64,000 nucleotides of DNA from Croceibacterium mercuriale (lineage in GTDB: Bacteria > Pseudomonadota > Alphaproteobacteria > Sphingomonadales > Sphingomonadaceae). Of this stretch, positions 7,844 through 16,732 are shown in pieces. Location: positions 1,805,501 to 1,869,500 of the forward strand of contig NZ_JTDN01000001.1 of assembly GCF_000802385.1 (NCBI RefSeq), given 5' to 3'. Each line of letters opens with the position of its first letter. Within the stretch, counting starts at the first letter, position 1. The translations under genes were made by a program, and so were the position numbers. A model generated the notes under the pieces. The model was given only the letters and a program-made list of their open reading frames with translations. It was not told the DNA's origin and made no database searches.

Positions 7844-10164
7844 TCGACGGCGATCGCCGGTGTGGTGGGAGGCCTTTCCAGCAGCTCCGCCTTGTGCCTG
7901 CGGTAGGTCGCCAGCGCCTGCCCCACCACCTGATCCATGTTGTAGTAGCGGTAGGTCGCCAGCCGGCCGACAAACAGCACGTCGGGGCGCGCATTGGCCA
8001 GCGCCTCATACCGCTTGTACAGCGCCTGATTGTCGGCCCGTGGGATCGGGTAATAGGGATCACCCTCGGCCTGCGGATATTCGTAGGTGACGCTGGTGTG
8101 CGTCGACTGCTGCCCGGTCAGATGCTTGTATTCGGTGATGCGCGTATGCGGCACCGCCTCGTCCGGGTAGTTGACCACGGCGACCGGCTGCAGCCACTCC
8201 TGCGGCAGCGTCTCGTGCACGAATTGCAGCGAGCGATACGGCAGCTTGCCGAAGCGATAGTCGAAGAACTCGTCGATCGGGCCGGTGAAGACCAGCCGGT
8301 CGTAATCCACCGTGTCCTGCACCTGCGCGAAGTCGGTCCCCGTGCGCACGTCGATGTTGGGATGGTCCAGCATGGCGGCGAACATCGCGGTATAGCCGTC
8401 GCGCGGCATGTACTGGAACCTGTCCCCGAAATAACGGTCGTCGGCGTTGGTGCGGGTCGGCACGCGGGCGGTGACGCTCCTGTCCAGATCGGCCGGGTCG
8501 ATGCCCCACTGCTTGCGCGTGTAGCCGCGGAAGAAGGTGCGATACAGGTCCTGTCCGACGGCGGAGACGACCACATCCTCCGACGTCCGCACCATCGGCA
8601 CCGGTTCGGCCCGCGCGGCCAGGAAGGCAGCAGCTTCCTCTTCGGTGGTCAGCTCCAGCCCGTAGAGCCTGTTCAGCGTGGTGCGATTGATCGGGATCGG
8701 CAGCAGCTGGCCGTCCACATCGGCCAGCACGCGATGCTCGTAGGGGCGCCACTGGGTGAAGCGTGACAGATAGTCGAAGATCTCCGCACTGTTGGTGTGG
8801 AAGATGTGCGGGCCGTACTGGTGGATCAGGATGCCGGCCTCGTCCGGCCGGTCGAAGGCGTTGCCGGCGATATGCGGGCGCCGATCGATCACCAGCACCC
8901 GCTTGTCGCCGTCGCTGGCCAGCCGTTCCGCCATGACCGCCCCGGCAAAGCCGGCACCGACCACCAGATAGTCGTAATGGTCCTTCCGCACCGCCGTCAG
9001 GTGCGGACGCTCCGGCTGCGCCACCTGGCGGATATGCGCCAGCATGCGCGCGGCGACCTGGTCCCAGGACTGGGCGGACAGCAGCGCATCGGCCTCCGCA
9101 CGCCAGCCATCGCCTTCGCCTCGCAATCGCAGCGCCTGCTCGCAGGCGGCGATGAAGGCTTCCGTCCCGTCAGCGATCAGCACGCCGGCGACCGTGCCGT
9201 AATGGCGGATGACGTCCGTGATCGGGGTGGAGACCACCGGCAGGCCGGCGGCGAGATATTCCGGTGTCTTGGTCGGACTGATGAAGCGGGTCGCCGCGTT
9301 GATGGCGAACGGCATCAGCGCCACGTCCCAGCCGGCGGCGCAGGCAGGCAGCTCGGCATAGGTGCGGGGGCCGAGATAATGGATGTTGGGCCGCTGCGGC
9401 AGGTCGGCCGGGTCGATCTTCACCACCGGGCCGACCATCGCCAGCGACCAGTCCGGCCGCGCATCCGCAATCGCGGCGATCAGCGGCAGGTCCATCCGCT
9501 CGTCGATGACGCCGTAGAAACCCAGGCACGGACGCGGCAGACCGGCGGTATCGGCCGCCGCCGCATCGGTGCGCGCGGTCGCGAAGTGGGCGACATCCAC
9601 GCTGGAGGGGAACGGATGCACCGAAGGGTGCTGCTCGCGCTTCGCCTCGTACAGGCTGTAGCCGCCGGTGAAGACCAGATCGGCCGCGGCCAGCAATTCG
9701 CGTTCCAGCGGGATCAGCTCGGGCGGGGCGAAGCGGAAATTGGCCAGCTCGTCCATGCAGTCATAGACGGTGCAGGCCGCGACCAGATGGGCCGAGAAGG
9801 GCAGCATCATCGGCGTGTAATACCACCGGAACAGCGGCTCCTGCGCGCCGGCCAGCACGCCGTCGAGCAGCGTGCGCAAGGCCTGCGTCCGGGCATCGCC
9901 GGTCAGATCGCGTGGCAGCCGCGGAATGGCGACGGTCACGCCGGGCGTGCCTTCCCGCAGGTCGACGCTGGCCACGTCGCTGTCGCTGTCGAGCGGCTCT
10001 TCCCAGAACAGCACGTCCATGGTGCGCCCGAAACGGGTCATCAGATGCTGCGGCCGCTGGAAGACGAAGTCCCATCGCAGATGCGACAAGCACAGCAACG
10101 TGCCGTGGGAAGCGCGCGAGGTGCTGCGCCAGTTCGATCCGCCGAGCATTTGGGACAAAAGCAT
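7840..10164 (-). CDS. Fusion protein: glycosyltransferase + UDP-galactopyranose mutase
   Basis: One 774-residue frame holds two complete enzymes. Residues about 20-385 form a GT-B glycosyltransferase: LSHLRWDFVFQRPQHLM at the N-terminus and SPTKTPEYLAAGLPVVSTP (about 296-314) in the nucleotide-sugar domain. Residues about 395-774 are a full-length UDP-galactopyranose mutase: a Rossmann FAD motif DYLVVGAGFAGAVMAERLA (about 398-416), then RPHIAGNAFD and the conserved YEYPQAEGDPYYPIP near the C-terminus. The mutase makes UDP-galactofuranose; the fused transferase could use it directly. A TTG at 10173 is an alternative start. No frameshift is visible at the junction. It is probably the first gene of an operon with the GH5-like gene. 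Confidence 0.85.
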   Translation of the reverse strand: MLLSQMLGGSNWRSTSRASHGTLLCLSHLRWDFVFQRPQHLMTRFGRTMDVLFWEEPLDSDSDVASVDLREGTPGVTVAIPRLPRDLTGDARTQALRTLLDGVLAGAQEPLFRWYYTPMMLPFSAHLVAACTVYDCMDELANFRFAPPELIPLERELLAAADLVFTGGYSLYEAKREQHPSVHPFPSSVDVAHFATARTDAAAADTAGLPRPCLGFYGVIDERMDLPLIAAIADARPDWSLAMVGPVVKIDPADLPQRPNIHYLGPRTYAELPACAAGWDVALMPFAINAATRFISPTKTPEYLAAGLPVVSTPITDVIRHYGTVAGVLIADGTEAFIAACEQALRLRGEGDGWRAEADALLSAQSWDQVAARMLAHIRQVAQPERPHLTAVRKDHYDYLVVGAGFAGAVMAERLASDGDKRVLVIDRRPHIAGNAFDRPDEAGILIHQYGPHIFHTNSAEIFDYLSRFTQWRPYEHRVLADVDGQLLPIPINRTTLNRLYGLELTTEEEAAAFLAARAEPVPMVRTSEDVVVSAVGQDLYRTFFRGYTRKQWGIDPADLDRSVTARVPTRTNADDRYFGDRFQYMPRDGYTAMFAAMLDHPNIDVRTGTDFAQVQDTVDYDRLVFTGPIDEFFDYRFGKLPYRSLQFVHETLPQEWLQPVAVVNYPDEAVPHTRITEYKHLTGQQSTHTSVTYEYPQAEGDPYYPIPRADNQALYKRYEALANARPDVLFVGRLATYRYYNMDQVVGQALATYRRHKAELLERPPTTPAIAVE

Positions 10165-10228
10165 TTCCTGCAAAGGAGGGAGCTAAGTAAATGCCGGCCC
10201 CTGCGGCAGGTTCCACACCTGCACAAAG

Positions 10229-10284
10229 TCAATCGACGCGCGATTGAACATCACGATTATAGTTTAACTTTTATCAGTACAGAA
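10229..10284 (-). promoter_or_regulatory. Candidate promoter with overlapping dyad for the glycosyltransferase-mutase operon
   Basis: On the minus strand a perfect TATAAT (10261-10256) has TTCTGT (10284-10279) 17 bp upstream as a weak -35. Immediately downstream, where transcription should begin, lies an inverted repeat TCAATCG-N5-CGATTGA (10247-10229), which could be a repressor site. The assignment is by consensus only. Confidence 0.45.
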
Positions 10285-10381
10285 TTGGCGAGCAGGGCGA
10301 TTGGATCTACAGACGATCACCGCCCTGTCACCACGACAGTAAGGTGCGCGGTTCGCCTCGCCACTTGCATCGATGTCAGAG

Positions 10382-10455
10382 TGGAGCGGGTGAAGGGAAT
10401 CGAACCCTCGTCGTAAGCTTGGGAAGCTTCTGCTCTACCATTGAGCTACACCCGC
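10382..10455 (-). tRNA. tRNA-Gly(CCC)
   Basis: Cloverleaf on the minus strand: acceptor GCGGGTG/CACCCGC, D arm GCTC-AATGGTA-GAGC, anticodon loop TTCCCAA (anticodon CCC) closed by a stem of inverted AAGC/GCTT, T-loop TTCGATT, and an encoded CCA end at 10384-10382. The outermost anticodon-stem pair is G-A, a mismatch. Confidence 0.94.
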
Positions 10456-10491
10456 GTCGCCATGTCCGGTGCCACGATTGCGGCACCGGCG

Positions 10492-11367
10492 TCAATGTGG
10501 ATGTGGCGAATTCTTGCTGGCAGGCCGATCGCCCATCCGTTCGCCCAGGCGCACCGCCCCTTCGGGTATCCAGCCTTCGTTGAAGGCGATCGTGTCCGGC
10601 CCCCACAGCATCACCACGGTGGAGCCGAGCAGGAACCTGCCCATCTCCGCGCCCTTGTCCAGCGTGACCTCCCCGTCGGCATAGTGCCATTCGGCGATCC
10701 TGCCGGTGCGCCTGGCATTGACCGGACCGTGCCAGGTGGTCGCCATGCTGCCGACGATGGTGGCGCCGACCAGCACCATGGCGAACGGGCCATGCTCCGC
10801 CGAATCGAACAGGCACACGACCCGCTCGTTGCGGGCGAACAGGCCCGGCACACCACGCGCGGTGACCGGGTTCACGGAGAACAGCGCGCCTGGCACGTGG
10901 ATCATGCGCCGCAGCCGCCCGGCGCAGGGCATGTGCACCCGGTGGTAATCGCGCGGGCTGAGATAGAGATTGGCGAAACTGCCATGCCGGAACGGCGCCG
11001 CCAGCGCCGCATCACCGCCCAGCAGCTGCGTCGTGGTGAAGCGGTGCCCCTTGGCCTGGACCATGTGGTGATCGTCGATCGCGCCCAGCTGGCTGATCGT
11101 GCCGTCGACCGGGGAGACGAAGGCGGCCGGTGCCAGCGGGCGCAGGCCCGGCTTCAGCGCGCGGGTGAAGAAATGGTTGAAGCTGGTGTAATGGGCCAGA
11201 TCGGCCTGCTCCGCCTCCGCCATGTCGACGCGGTACCGGCCGACGAACCAGCGGATCAGCCGGGTGGTCAGCCCGCCGCCCTGGGCCCCGGCAACCCGTC
11301 CGGCTAGGCGGGTCATCAGCTGCTTGGGCAGCACATATTGCAGCAGGACGGCCGGGCTTCGTGTCAT
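10492..11367 (-). CDS. psd: Phosphatidylserine decarboxylase proenzyme
   Basis: Converts phosphatidylserine to phosphatidylethanolamine at the inner membrane. The protein has 291 residues. Family motifs appear in order: SPVDGTI (about 85-91), YLSPRDYHRVHMP (about 135-147), and FLLGSTVV (about 246-252). The GST at 248-250 is the self-cleavage site: Ser249 becomes the pyruvoyl group and the chain splits into beta and alpha subunits. It corresponds to the Psd-I (E. coli-like) class in length. No pssA is adjacent. It is divergent from the S9 peptidase across a 124-bp gap. Confidence 0.94.
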   Translation of the reverse strand: MTRSPAVLLQYVLPKQLMTRLAGRVAGAQGGGLTTRLIRWFVGRYRVDMAEAEQADLAHYTSFNHFFTRALKPGLRPLAPAAFVSPVDGTISQLGAIDDHHMVQAKGHRFTTTQLLGGDAALAAPFRHGSFANLYLSPRDYHRVHMPCAGRLRRMIHVPGALFSVNPVTARGVPGLFARNERVVCLFDSAEHGPFAMVLVGATIVGSMATTWHGPVNARRTGRIAEWHYADGEVTLDKGAEMGRFLLGSTVVMLWGPDTIAFNEGWIPEGAVRLGERMGDRPASKNSPHPH

Positions 11368-11491
11368 GGCGGATGCTTATGGCCGATCCTGCCGGTCCGA
11401 CAAGGGGCTGACCGGGTTCGACGAACACGCTTGCTGCCGGTGGTCTGCGCGTTACTCATCAGAGGATCAGACATCCGGGGGGAGAGTTCAC

Positions 11492-13570
11492 ATGTTCAAG
11501 CACCTGGCGACCGGCGGCTCCATCGCCGCTCTGGCTTTGGCCATCGCCGCACCCAACGCCCTTGCTCAATCGGGAGATACCATGACTGCTGCTCCGCAAA
11601 GCTCCAGTGCCGCCGACGCCGTGAATGCCTTTCCGCTGATCCCGCGCGATGCGCTGTACGGCAACCCTACCCGCGCTGCCGGCCAGATCAGCCCCGACGG
11701 GCAGTGGGTCAGCTGGCTGGCGCCCCACGAAGGCGTGATGAACGTCTGGATCGCACCCGCCGGCAATCCGGGCGAGGCGCGCCGCATGACCGGATCGACC
11801 GATCGGCCGATCCCGCATTTCTCCTGGGCGCCGGATTCCCGCAGCATCGTGTATGTGCAGGACAAGGGCGGGGACGAGAACTACCTGCTGTACCAGGTCG
11901 ACGTGGAGAGCGGGACGGAGCGCACGCTGACCCCGTTCGAGAATACGCGGGTGCAGGTGGTCGGCATGTCCAACACCATCACCGACAAGATCCTGGTGGG
12001 GATCAACAACCGCGATCCCCGGCTGCACGACGTCCACCTGCTTGACCTGACGACGGGCGAACTGACTCTGGTGATGGAGAACCCGGGCTATGTCGGCTTC
12101 CTGGCCGATGACAGCCTTACGCTGCGCTGGGCCCTGCAGATGAATGCGGCCGGCGGCACCGACATGTTCGAGATCACCGACGGCACCGTTGCGGCCAACC
12201 CGCGCGAAAGCACCGGGCTGGAGGATGCCCTGACCACCAGCGTGGCCGGCTACACCACTGACGGCAAGACGCTGTACTGGATCGATTCCCGAGACCGCAA
12301 CACCGCGGCGCTGATCGCGGAGGATACCACGACCGGCGAGAAGCGGATCGTCGCTGCCAGCGACAAGGCGGATATCGGCGGCACCATGGCCAACCCGCGC
12401 ACCGGCGAAGTGGAAGCGTATTCGGTCAATTACCTGCGCACCGAATGGACCGCGCTGGATCCGGACGTGGGCGCCAGCCTGCAGTTCCTGGACAGCCGGC
12501 TGGAGGGCGATTTCGGCGTCCAGTCCCGCACCCATGACGACAGCAAGTGGGTGGTGTGGAACGACCCGTTGAGCGGACCGACACGGGTCTATGTCTATGA
12601 CCGCCCCGCCGGCACGCTGACGGAGTTCTACAACAGCCGGCCCGAACTCGAAGGCGCGCCGCTGCAGCCTATGCACCCGGTGGAAATCCCCGCGCGCGAC
12701 GGCATGGCGCTGGTCAGCTACCTGACCCTGCCCCCCGGCAGCGATCCCGACGGCGACGGCACGCCCGATGCTGCGGTGCCGATGGTGTTGCTGGTGCATG
12801 GCGGACCATGGGCACGCGACAATTACGGGTTCAACCGGGCGCATCAATGGCTGGCCAATCGCGGCTACGCCGTGCTGTCGGTCAACTTCCGCGGCTCCAC
12901 CGGGCTGGGCAAGGACTTCATCAACGCCGGCAACCTGCAATGGGGTGCCACGATGCATGACGACCTGCTGGATGCGGTGGACTGGGCCGTGAAGCGCGGC
13001 GTCGCCCAGGCCGACAAGGTGGCGATCATGGGCGGCTCCTATGGTGGCTATGCCACGCTGGCGGGTCTGGCATTCACGCCGGAAGCCTTTGCCTGCGGAG
13101 TGGATATCGTCGGCCCGTCCAACCTGGAGACCCTGCTGGAAACCATTCCCGCCTACTGGGAGCCGATGGTGAAGCAGTTCCACGAGCGGATGGGCGATCC
13201 CACCACGCCCGAAGGGCTGGCACTGCTGCAGGAACGCAGCCCGCTGCACAAGGCGGGCGAGATCGTGCGCCCGCTGCTGATCGGCCAGGGCGCCAACGAT
13301 CCGCGCGTGAAGCAGTCCGAAAGCGACCAGATCGTGGCGGCGATGCAGGCGGCGGGCGTGCCGGTCACCTATGTGCTGTTCCCCGACGAAGGGCATGGCT
13401 TCGCCAAGCCGACCAACAACATCGCCTTCAACGCCGTGGCCGAGAACTTCCTGGCGGCATGCCTGGGCGGCCGGGCCGAACCGGTGGGCGAAACTGTCGC
13501 CAGGTCCACTGCGCAGGTGCTGGCGGGGGCAGAGATCGTGGGACTGCCCGCAGGTAGCACATCTCAATAG
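11492..13570 (+). CDS. Exported S9 family (prolyl oligopeptidase-like) peptidase
   Basis: A 692-residue serine peptidase. It has an N-terminal signal peptide (about 1-25, ending NALAQ), a beta-propeller region built from WD/PD40-like repeats (ISPDGQWVSWLAP, FSWAPDSRSIVYV), and a C-terminal alpha/beta hydrolase domain. The catalytic triad is visible: GGSYGGYATL with the nucleophile near Ser516, GANDPRVK with Asp near 603, and PDEGHGF with His near 635. It is predicted to act in the periplasm, cutting short peptides (acylaminoacyl- or dipeptidyl-peptidase-like). The ATG at 11492 follows a GGGGGGAGAG ribosome-binding site and gives a proper signal peptide; upstream in-frame codons do not. Confidence 0.9.
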   Translation: MFKHLATGGSIAALALAIAAPNALAQSGDTMTAAPQSSSAADAVNAFPLIPRDALYGNPTRAAGQISPDGQWVSWLAPHEGVMNVWIAPAGNPGEARRMTGSTDRPIPHFSWAPDSRSIVYVQDKGGDENYLLYQVDVESGTERTLTPFENTRVQVVGMSNTITDKILVGINNRDPRLHDVHLLDLTTGELTLVMENPGYVGFLADDSLTLRWALQMNAAGGTDMFEITDGTVAANPRESTGLEDALTTSVAGYTTDGKTLYWIDSRDRNTAALIAEDTTTGEKRIVAASDKADIGGTMANPRTGEVEAYSVNYLRTEWTALDPDVGASLQFLDSRLEGDFGVQSRTHDDSKWVVWNDPLSGPTRVYVYDRPAGTLTEFYNSRPELEGAPLQPMHPVEIPARDGMALVSYLTLPPGSDPDGDGTPDAAVPMVLLVHGGPWARDNYGFNRAHQWLANRGYAVLSVNFRGSTGLGKDFINAGNLQWGATMHDDLLDAVDWAVKRGVAQADKVAIMGGSYGGYATLAGLAFTPEAFACGVDIVGPSNLETLLETIPAYWEPMVKQFHERMGDPTTPEGLALLQERSPLHKAGEIVRPLLIGQGANDPRVKQSESDQIVAAMQAAGVPVTYVLFPDEGHGFAKPTNNIAFNAVAENFLAACLGGRAEPVGETVARSTAQVLAGAEIVGLPAGSTSQ

Positions 13571-13584
13571 CGGCAGGTGACAAC

Positions 13585-13630
13585 GAACCGCTCCGGCCAT
13601 GTTTCCTCAGAGAAACACCCGGAGTGGTTC
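13585..13630. terminator. Long hairpin downstream of the S9 peptidase gene
   Basis: GAACCGCTCCGG (13585-13596) pairs with CCGGAGTGGTTC (13619-13630), allowing one G-T pair, and an inner stem TGTTTC/GAAACA closes on a short loop. There is no T-run after it, so it is either a weak or Rho-assisted terminator or an mRNA 3'-end stabiliser. Confidence 0.45.
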
Positions 13631-13728
13631 ACCGGTCGGGCAGGCGACAGCGCCGCCTGGTGCCAGCATCCTGACCCGATGCGCCGGCCCATTGTTGACG
13701 GCGCAGAGTTCACCTATCGCCCTGTCCC

Positions 13729-14301
13729 ATGCAGGCGGCACTGACAGCAACGGGACTGGTGTGCCGTAGAGGCGACCGGCTGCTGTGGGGGCCGCTCGAC
13801 CTGGCGGTCCGGCCTGGGCAGGCGCTGCACCTGACCGGGCCGAACGGGATCGGCAAGACCAGCATGCTGCGCATCGCTGCGGGGCTGCTGCGACCCATGG
13901 CAGGCCAGGTGGAGCGTGACGGATCGTTCGCGCTGCTGGACGGCGCGGTGGCGCTGGACGAGCAGCAGGCGCTGGGCACTGCCCTCGCCTTCTGGCAACG
14001 ACTGGACCCGGCGGCCATGCCGCTTGAGCGACTGGGGCTCGACCAATTGCTGGACGTGCCGGTGCGCTATCTTTCCACCGGGCAACGCAAGCGGGCCGGT
14101 CTGGCGCGGCTGATCGGGCAAGGCGCGCGGCACTGGCTGCTGGACGAGCCGCTCAACGCGCTGGATGATGCGGGCGTGGCGCTGGTCGAGGCGCTGATCG
14201 CGGAACGGCAGGCCGCCGGCGGTGCCGTGATCGTCGCCAGCCATCAGCCGATCCGCCTGTGCGATGCGGCGGTGCTGGACCTCAGGACCCACGCGGCATG
14301 A
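13729..14301 (+). CDS. ccmA: Cytochrome c biogenesis heme exporter, ATPase subunit CcmA
   Basis: A 190-residue ABC ATPase, the short form typical of CcmA. Walker A is GPNGIGKTS (about 37-45), the signature is LSTGQRKR (about 115-122), Walker B is WLLDEPLNALD (about 136-146), and the switch His is in VASHQPIRL. With CcmB it drives the System I heme-handling step for c-type cytochrome maturation at the inner membrane. Its stop overlaps the ccmB start in ATGA. The usual next gene, ccmC, is absent here. Confidence 0.9.
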   Translation: MQAALTATGLVCRRGDRLLWGPLDLAVRPGQALHLTGPNGIGKTSMLRIAAGLLRPMAGQVERDGSFALLDGAVALDEQQALGTALAFWQRLDPAAMPLERLGLDQLLDVPVRYLSTGQRKRAGLARLIGQGARHWLLDEPLNALDDAGVALVEALIAERQAAGGAVIVASHQPIRLCDAAVLDLRTHAA

Positions 14302-14957
14302 GAGTGCTGATGGCATTGCTGCGGCGTGATCTCGCCCGATTGCTGCCCGGGCGGCAAGGCGGCACGCTGCTGCCGCTGCTGTTCTTCCTGGGCGTCGCGA
14401 TGCTGTACCCGTTTGCCGTCGGGCCGGACCCGGTATTGCTGGCGCGCACCGGCGGCGGGGTGATCTGGGTGGCGGCGCTGCTCGCGGCAATCCTGCCGCT
14501 CGACCGCCTGCTGGCGAACGATTTCGCGGACGGCTTCTTCGATCAATGGGCCATGCGCGGGATTGCCGAGGAGGTGGTCGTCGCCACCCGCTGGCTGGCG
14601 CACTGGCTCAGCTTCGGGCCGCCGCTGATGCTGGCCGCCCTGCCCGCCGCTGCGCTGCTGGGGCTGGAGGCGCGGACGCTGGCGGTCGTGGAACTGGGGC
14701 TGCTGGCGGGAACGCCGGGGCTGGCGGCGATCGGCATCATCATCGCCGCCCTGACCCTGGGCCTGCGCAGCGGCGGCATGGCGCTGGCCGGGCTGCTGCT
14801 GATCCCGCTCGCCGTGCCGCTGCTGGTGTTCGGCGCCGGCGCGCTGAGCACCGGGGGCAGCAGCGGGGTGGCACTGTGCGGCTCAATCAGTCTGGCGCTG
14901 GTGGCACTGGCGCCGTTCGCCGGCGGTGCGGCGATCCGCGCGGCGCGGGAAGCCTAG
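14298..14957 (+). CDS. ccmB: Cytochrome c biogenesis heme exporter, membrane subunit CcmB
   Basis: A 219-residue polytopic membrane protein with about six hydrophobic helices. It starts MRVLMALLRRDLARLLPGRQ, and the early DRLLANDFADGFFDQW segment is characteristic of CcmB. It is the permease partner of CcmA. The ATG at 14298 overlaps the ccmA stop. At the 3' end its TAG lies inside the CTAG shared with the convergent map gene, so the two stop codons overlap. Confidence 0.9.
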   Translation: MRVLMALLRRDLARLLPGRQGGTLLPLLFFLGVAMLYPFAVGPDPVLLARTGGGVIWVAALLAAILPLDRLLANDFADGFFDQWAMRGIAEEVVVATRWLAHWLSFGPPLMLAALPAAALLGLEARTLAVVELGLLAGTPGLAAIGIIIAALTLGLRSGGMALAGLLLIPLAVPLLVFGAGALSTGGSSGVALCGSISLALVALAPFAGGAAIRAAREA

Positions 14958-15781
14958 CCGAAGTTCGGCCGCTCGATCCCGGCGGGGCTGCCGGTAAAGA
15001 TCTCGCACCCGTCATCGGTGATGCCGATGGAATGTTCGAACTGCGCCGACAGGCTCTTGTCCCGCGTCACCGCGGTCCAGCCATCGTTGAGCACCTTCAC
15101 CGCCGGGCGGCCAAGATTGATCATCGGTTCGATGGTGAAGATCATGCCCGGCTTCAGTTCCGGCCCGGTGCCGGGGCGACCCGCATGGACCACCTCCGGC
15201 GCATCATGGAACAGCCGCCCGACGCCATGGCCGCAGAAGTCGCGCACCACGCCATAACGGTGCCCTTCGGCATAATCCTGGATCGCCGCGCCGATATCGC
15301 CCAGCCGGGCACCGGGGCGGGCCTGATCGATGCCGATCATCAGGCACTCATACGTCACCTCGATCAGGCGCTTCGCCTTGATTGATGTTTCGCCCGCCAC
15401 GTACATGCGGCTGGAATCACCATGCCACCCATCCAGCAGCGGCGTCACGTCGATGTTCAGGATGTCCCCGTCCTTCAGCGTCTTGGCCGAAGGGATGCCG
15501 TGGCACACGACATGGTTGATCGAGATGCAGGAAGAATGGGTGTAGCCGCGATAGCCCAGCGTCGCCGGCACCGCGCCGCCATCCAGCATCATCTCCCGAA
15601 TGCGCGTGTCCAGTTCCAGCGTGGTGACACCAGGCCGCACATGCTCGCCGATGGCGTCCAGGATCCCGGCCGCCAGTTGCCCGGCGCGGCGCATCCCCTC
15701 GAACGCGTCAGGCCCGTGCAGCTTGATGGTGCCGTCCCGATGGACAGCGTCGCCTGCCTCGATCTGCTGATATTCCGTCAT
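14954..15781 (-). CDS. map: Type I methionine aminopeptidase
   Basis: Removes the initiator methionine from nascent proteins; a dinuclear metal enzyme of 275 residues. Metal ligands are recognisable: Asp in NIDVTPLLDGWHGDSSRM (two Asp), His in GHGVGRLFHDAPEV, Glu in FTIEPMI, and Glu in FEHSIGI. HVVCHGIPS carries the substrate-side His. It converges on ccmB with overlapping stop codons and is followed upstream by a lipoprotein gene in the same orientation (51-bp gap). Confidence 0.95.
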   Translation of the reverse strand: MTEYQQIEAGDAVHRDGTIKLHGPDAFEGMRRAGQLAAGILDAIGEHVRPGVTTLELDTRIREMMLDGGAVPATLGYRGYTHSSCISINHVVCHGIPSAKTLKDGDILNIDVTPLLDGWHGDSSRMYVAGETSIKAKRLIEVTYECLMIGIDQARPGARLGDIGAAIQDYAEGHRYGVVRDFCGHGVGRLFHDAPEVVHAGRPGTGPELKPGMIFTIEPMINLGRPAVKVLNDGWTAVTRDKSLSAQFEHSIGITDDGCEIFTGSPAGIERPNFG

Positions 15782-15832
15782 GCCGGCGCATGTAGCGGCT
15801 GCCGGCCGATTTTGCCAGCCAGACGCCGCAGG

Positions 15833-16684
15833 TCAGGCGCGGCCGCGGGTGGCGAAGCTGTCGCGGTAGCGGGGCTTGACGGTCTGCAGCACGGCCCGGT
15901 CGACATTGAGGTTCACGCGAAAATCGCCTTCGGCATAGGGGCCGGCCACATACGGGCCGGCATAGAGGGTCAGCCGGTCGAACCGGCGCCCGCTGCCGGA
16001 ACCGACCAGCACGACCAGCTCGTCAATGTCCGGGCACTTGTTGAACAGATCGTCCGCCTCCGGATCGACCGGGTCGCCGCGGCGTTCCTCCCGCTGCTTG
16101 TTAAGCCCGTCGCAGAACCGGTCGCCCAGCGCGTCTTCCAGCGCCTGGGGCGAGGTGAACAGCTCGATCGCCTCCATCGCCTCGGCCGCGTCCTTGTCCC
16201 ACACCAGCGAAGACACGCCGTAAATGCCGTGCGCCCCGCCACTGTAGGTGCTGAACTCGTTCGAAAGGCTGAGCCAGCCGGGAATGTCGGCCACCAGCTT
16301 CCATTCTGCCTGGTAGCTGTGCTTGTTGTACGGGAACCCGTCCGCACGCGCCTCCCGCCGGGCCTGCGCGGCGGAGGTGGCGAGTTCGGTGCGGCGTTCC
16401 TCCAGCTGCCGGTCCAGCAGGTCGCCCAGCGGCGCGACCGAACCCGCCACCGCCGGATAGGCATAGCTGAACAGGTAGTCGTCCGTCTCCTCCGTCACTG
16501 CGCGCGCACCGCCGGTTTCCCGCACGGCGAGCGGGGTCTCGGTCGGCTCCGGCGCGGGCGGAGGTGTGGCGACGGCCGTCGCCTCGGGGGCCGGCGTGCC
16601 GGCCTGCCGTTCCTGCTCATCCCCGGCAGGACCGGTGCAGCCGGCCATCACTGCCGCACAGGCAAGAAGGGAAACCAAGCGCAT
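15833..16684 (-). CDS. Lipoprotein with DUF4163/DUF3298-type (RsiV-like) domain
   Basis: A 283-residue envelope protein. The N-terminus MRLVSLLACAAVMAGC is a lipoprotein signal with lipidated Cys at about 16, followed by a flexible Pro/Thr/Glu-rich linker. The folded part begins near YLFSYAYPAVAG. SNEFSTYSGGAHGIYGVSSLVWD is the DUF4163/DUF3298 hallmark (YxGGAHG), found in RsiV-type lysozyme-binding anti-sigma factors and in many stand-alone proteins. The binding partner is unknown. An in-frame GTG at 16687 is an alternative start. Its promoter must lie in the 48 bp shared with the divergent aminopeptidase gene. Confidence 0.75.
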   Translation of the reverse strand: MRLVSLLACAAVMAGCTGPAGDEQERQAGTPAPEATAVATPPPAPEPTETPLAVRETGGARAVTEETDDYLFSYAYPAVAGSVAPLGDLLDRQLEERRTELATSAAQARREARADGFPYNKHSYQAEWKLVADIPGWLSLSNEFSTYSGGAHGIYGVSSLVWDKDAAEAMEAIELFTSPQALEDALGDRFCDGLNKQREERRGDPVDPEADDLFNKCPDIDELVVLVGSGSGRRFDRLTLYAGPYVAGPYAEGDFRVNLNVDRAVLQTVKPRYRDSFATRGRA

Positions 16685-16732
16685 CACGGACTACCTTTCC
16701 AAACCTTGCGCAAACAGGCAAGCCGCCTTTCT

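Noticed and set aside
10191-10247. 18-codon ORF with a strong AAAGGAGG ribosome-binding site
   Set aside because: It lies antisense within the leader of the glycosyltransferase-mutase gene, has no family resemblance, and overlaps the dyad there; probably coincidence.
13581-13605. Minus-strand EcfG-like pair (GGAAA, 16 bp, CGTT) after the S9 peptidase gene
   Set aside because: It would transcribe antisense into the peptidase gene and is part of the hairpin there.
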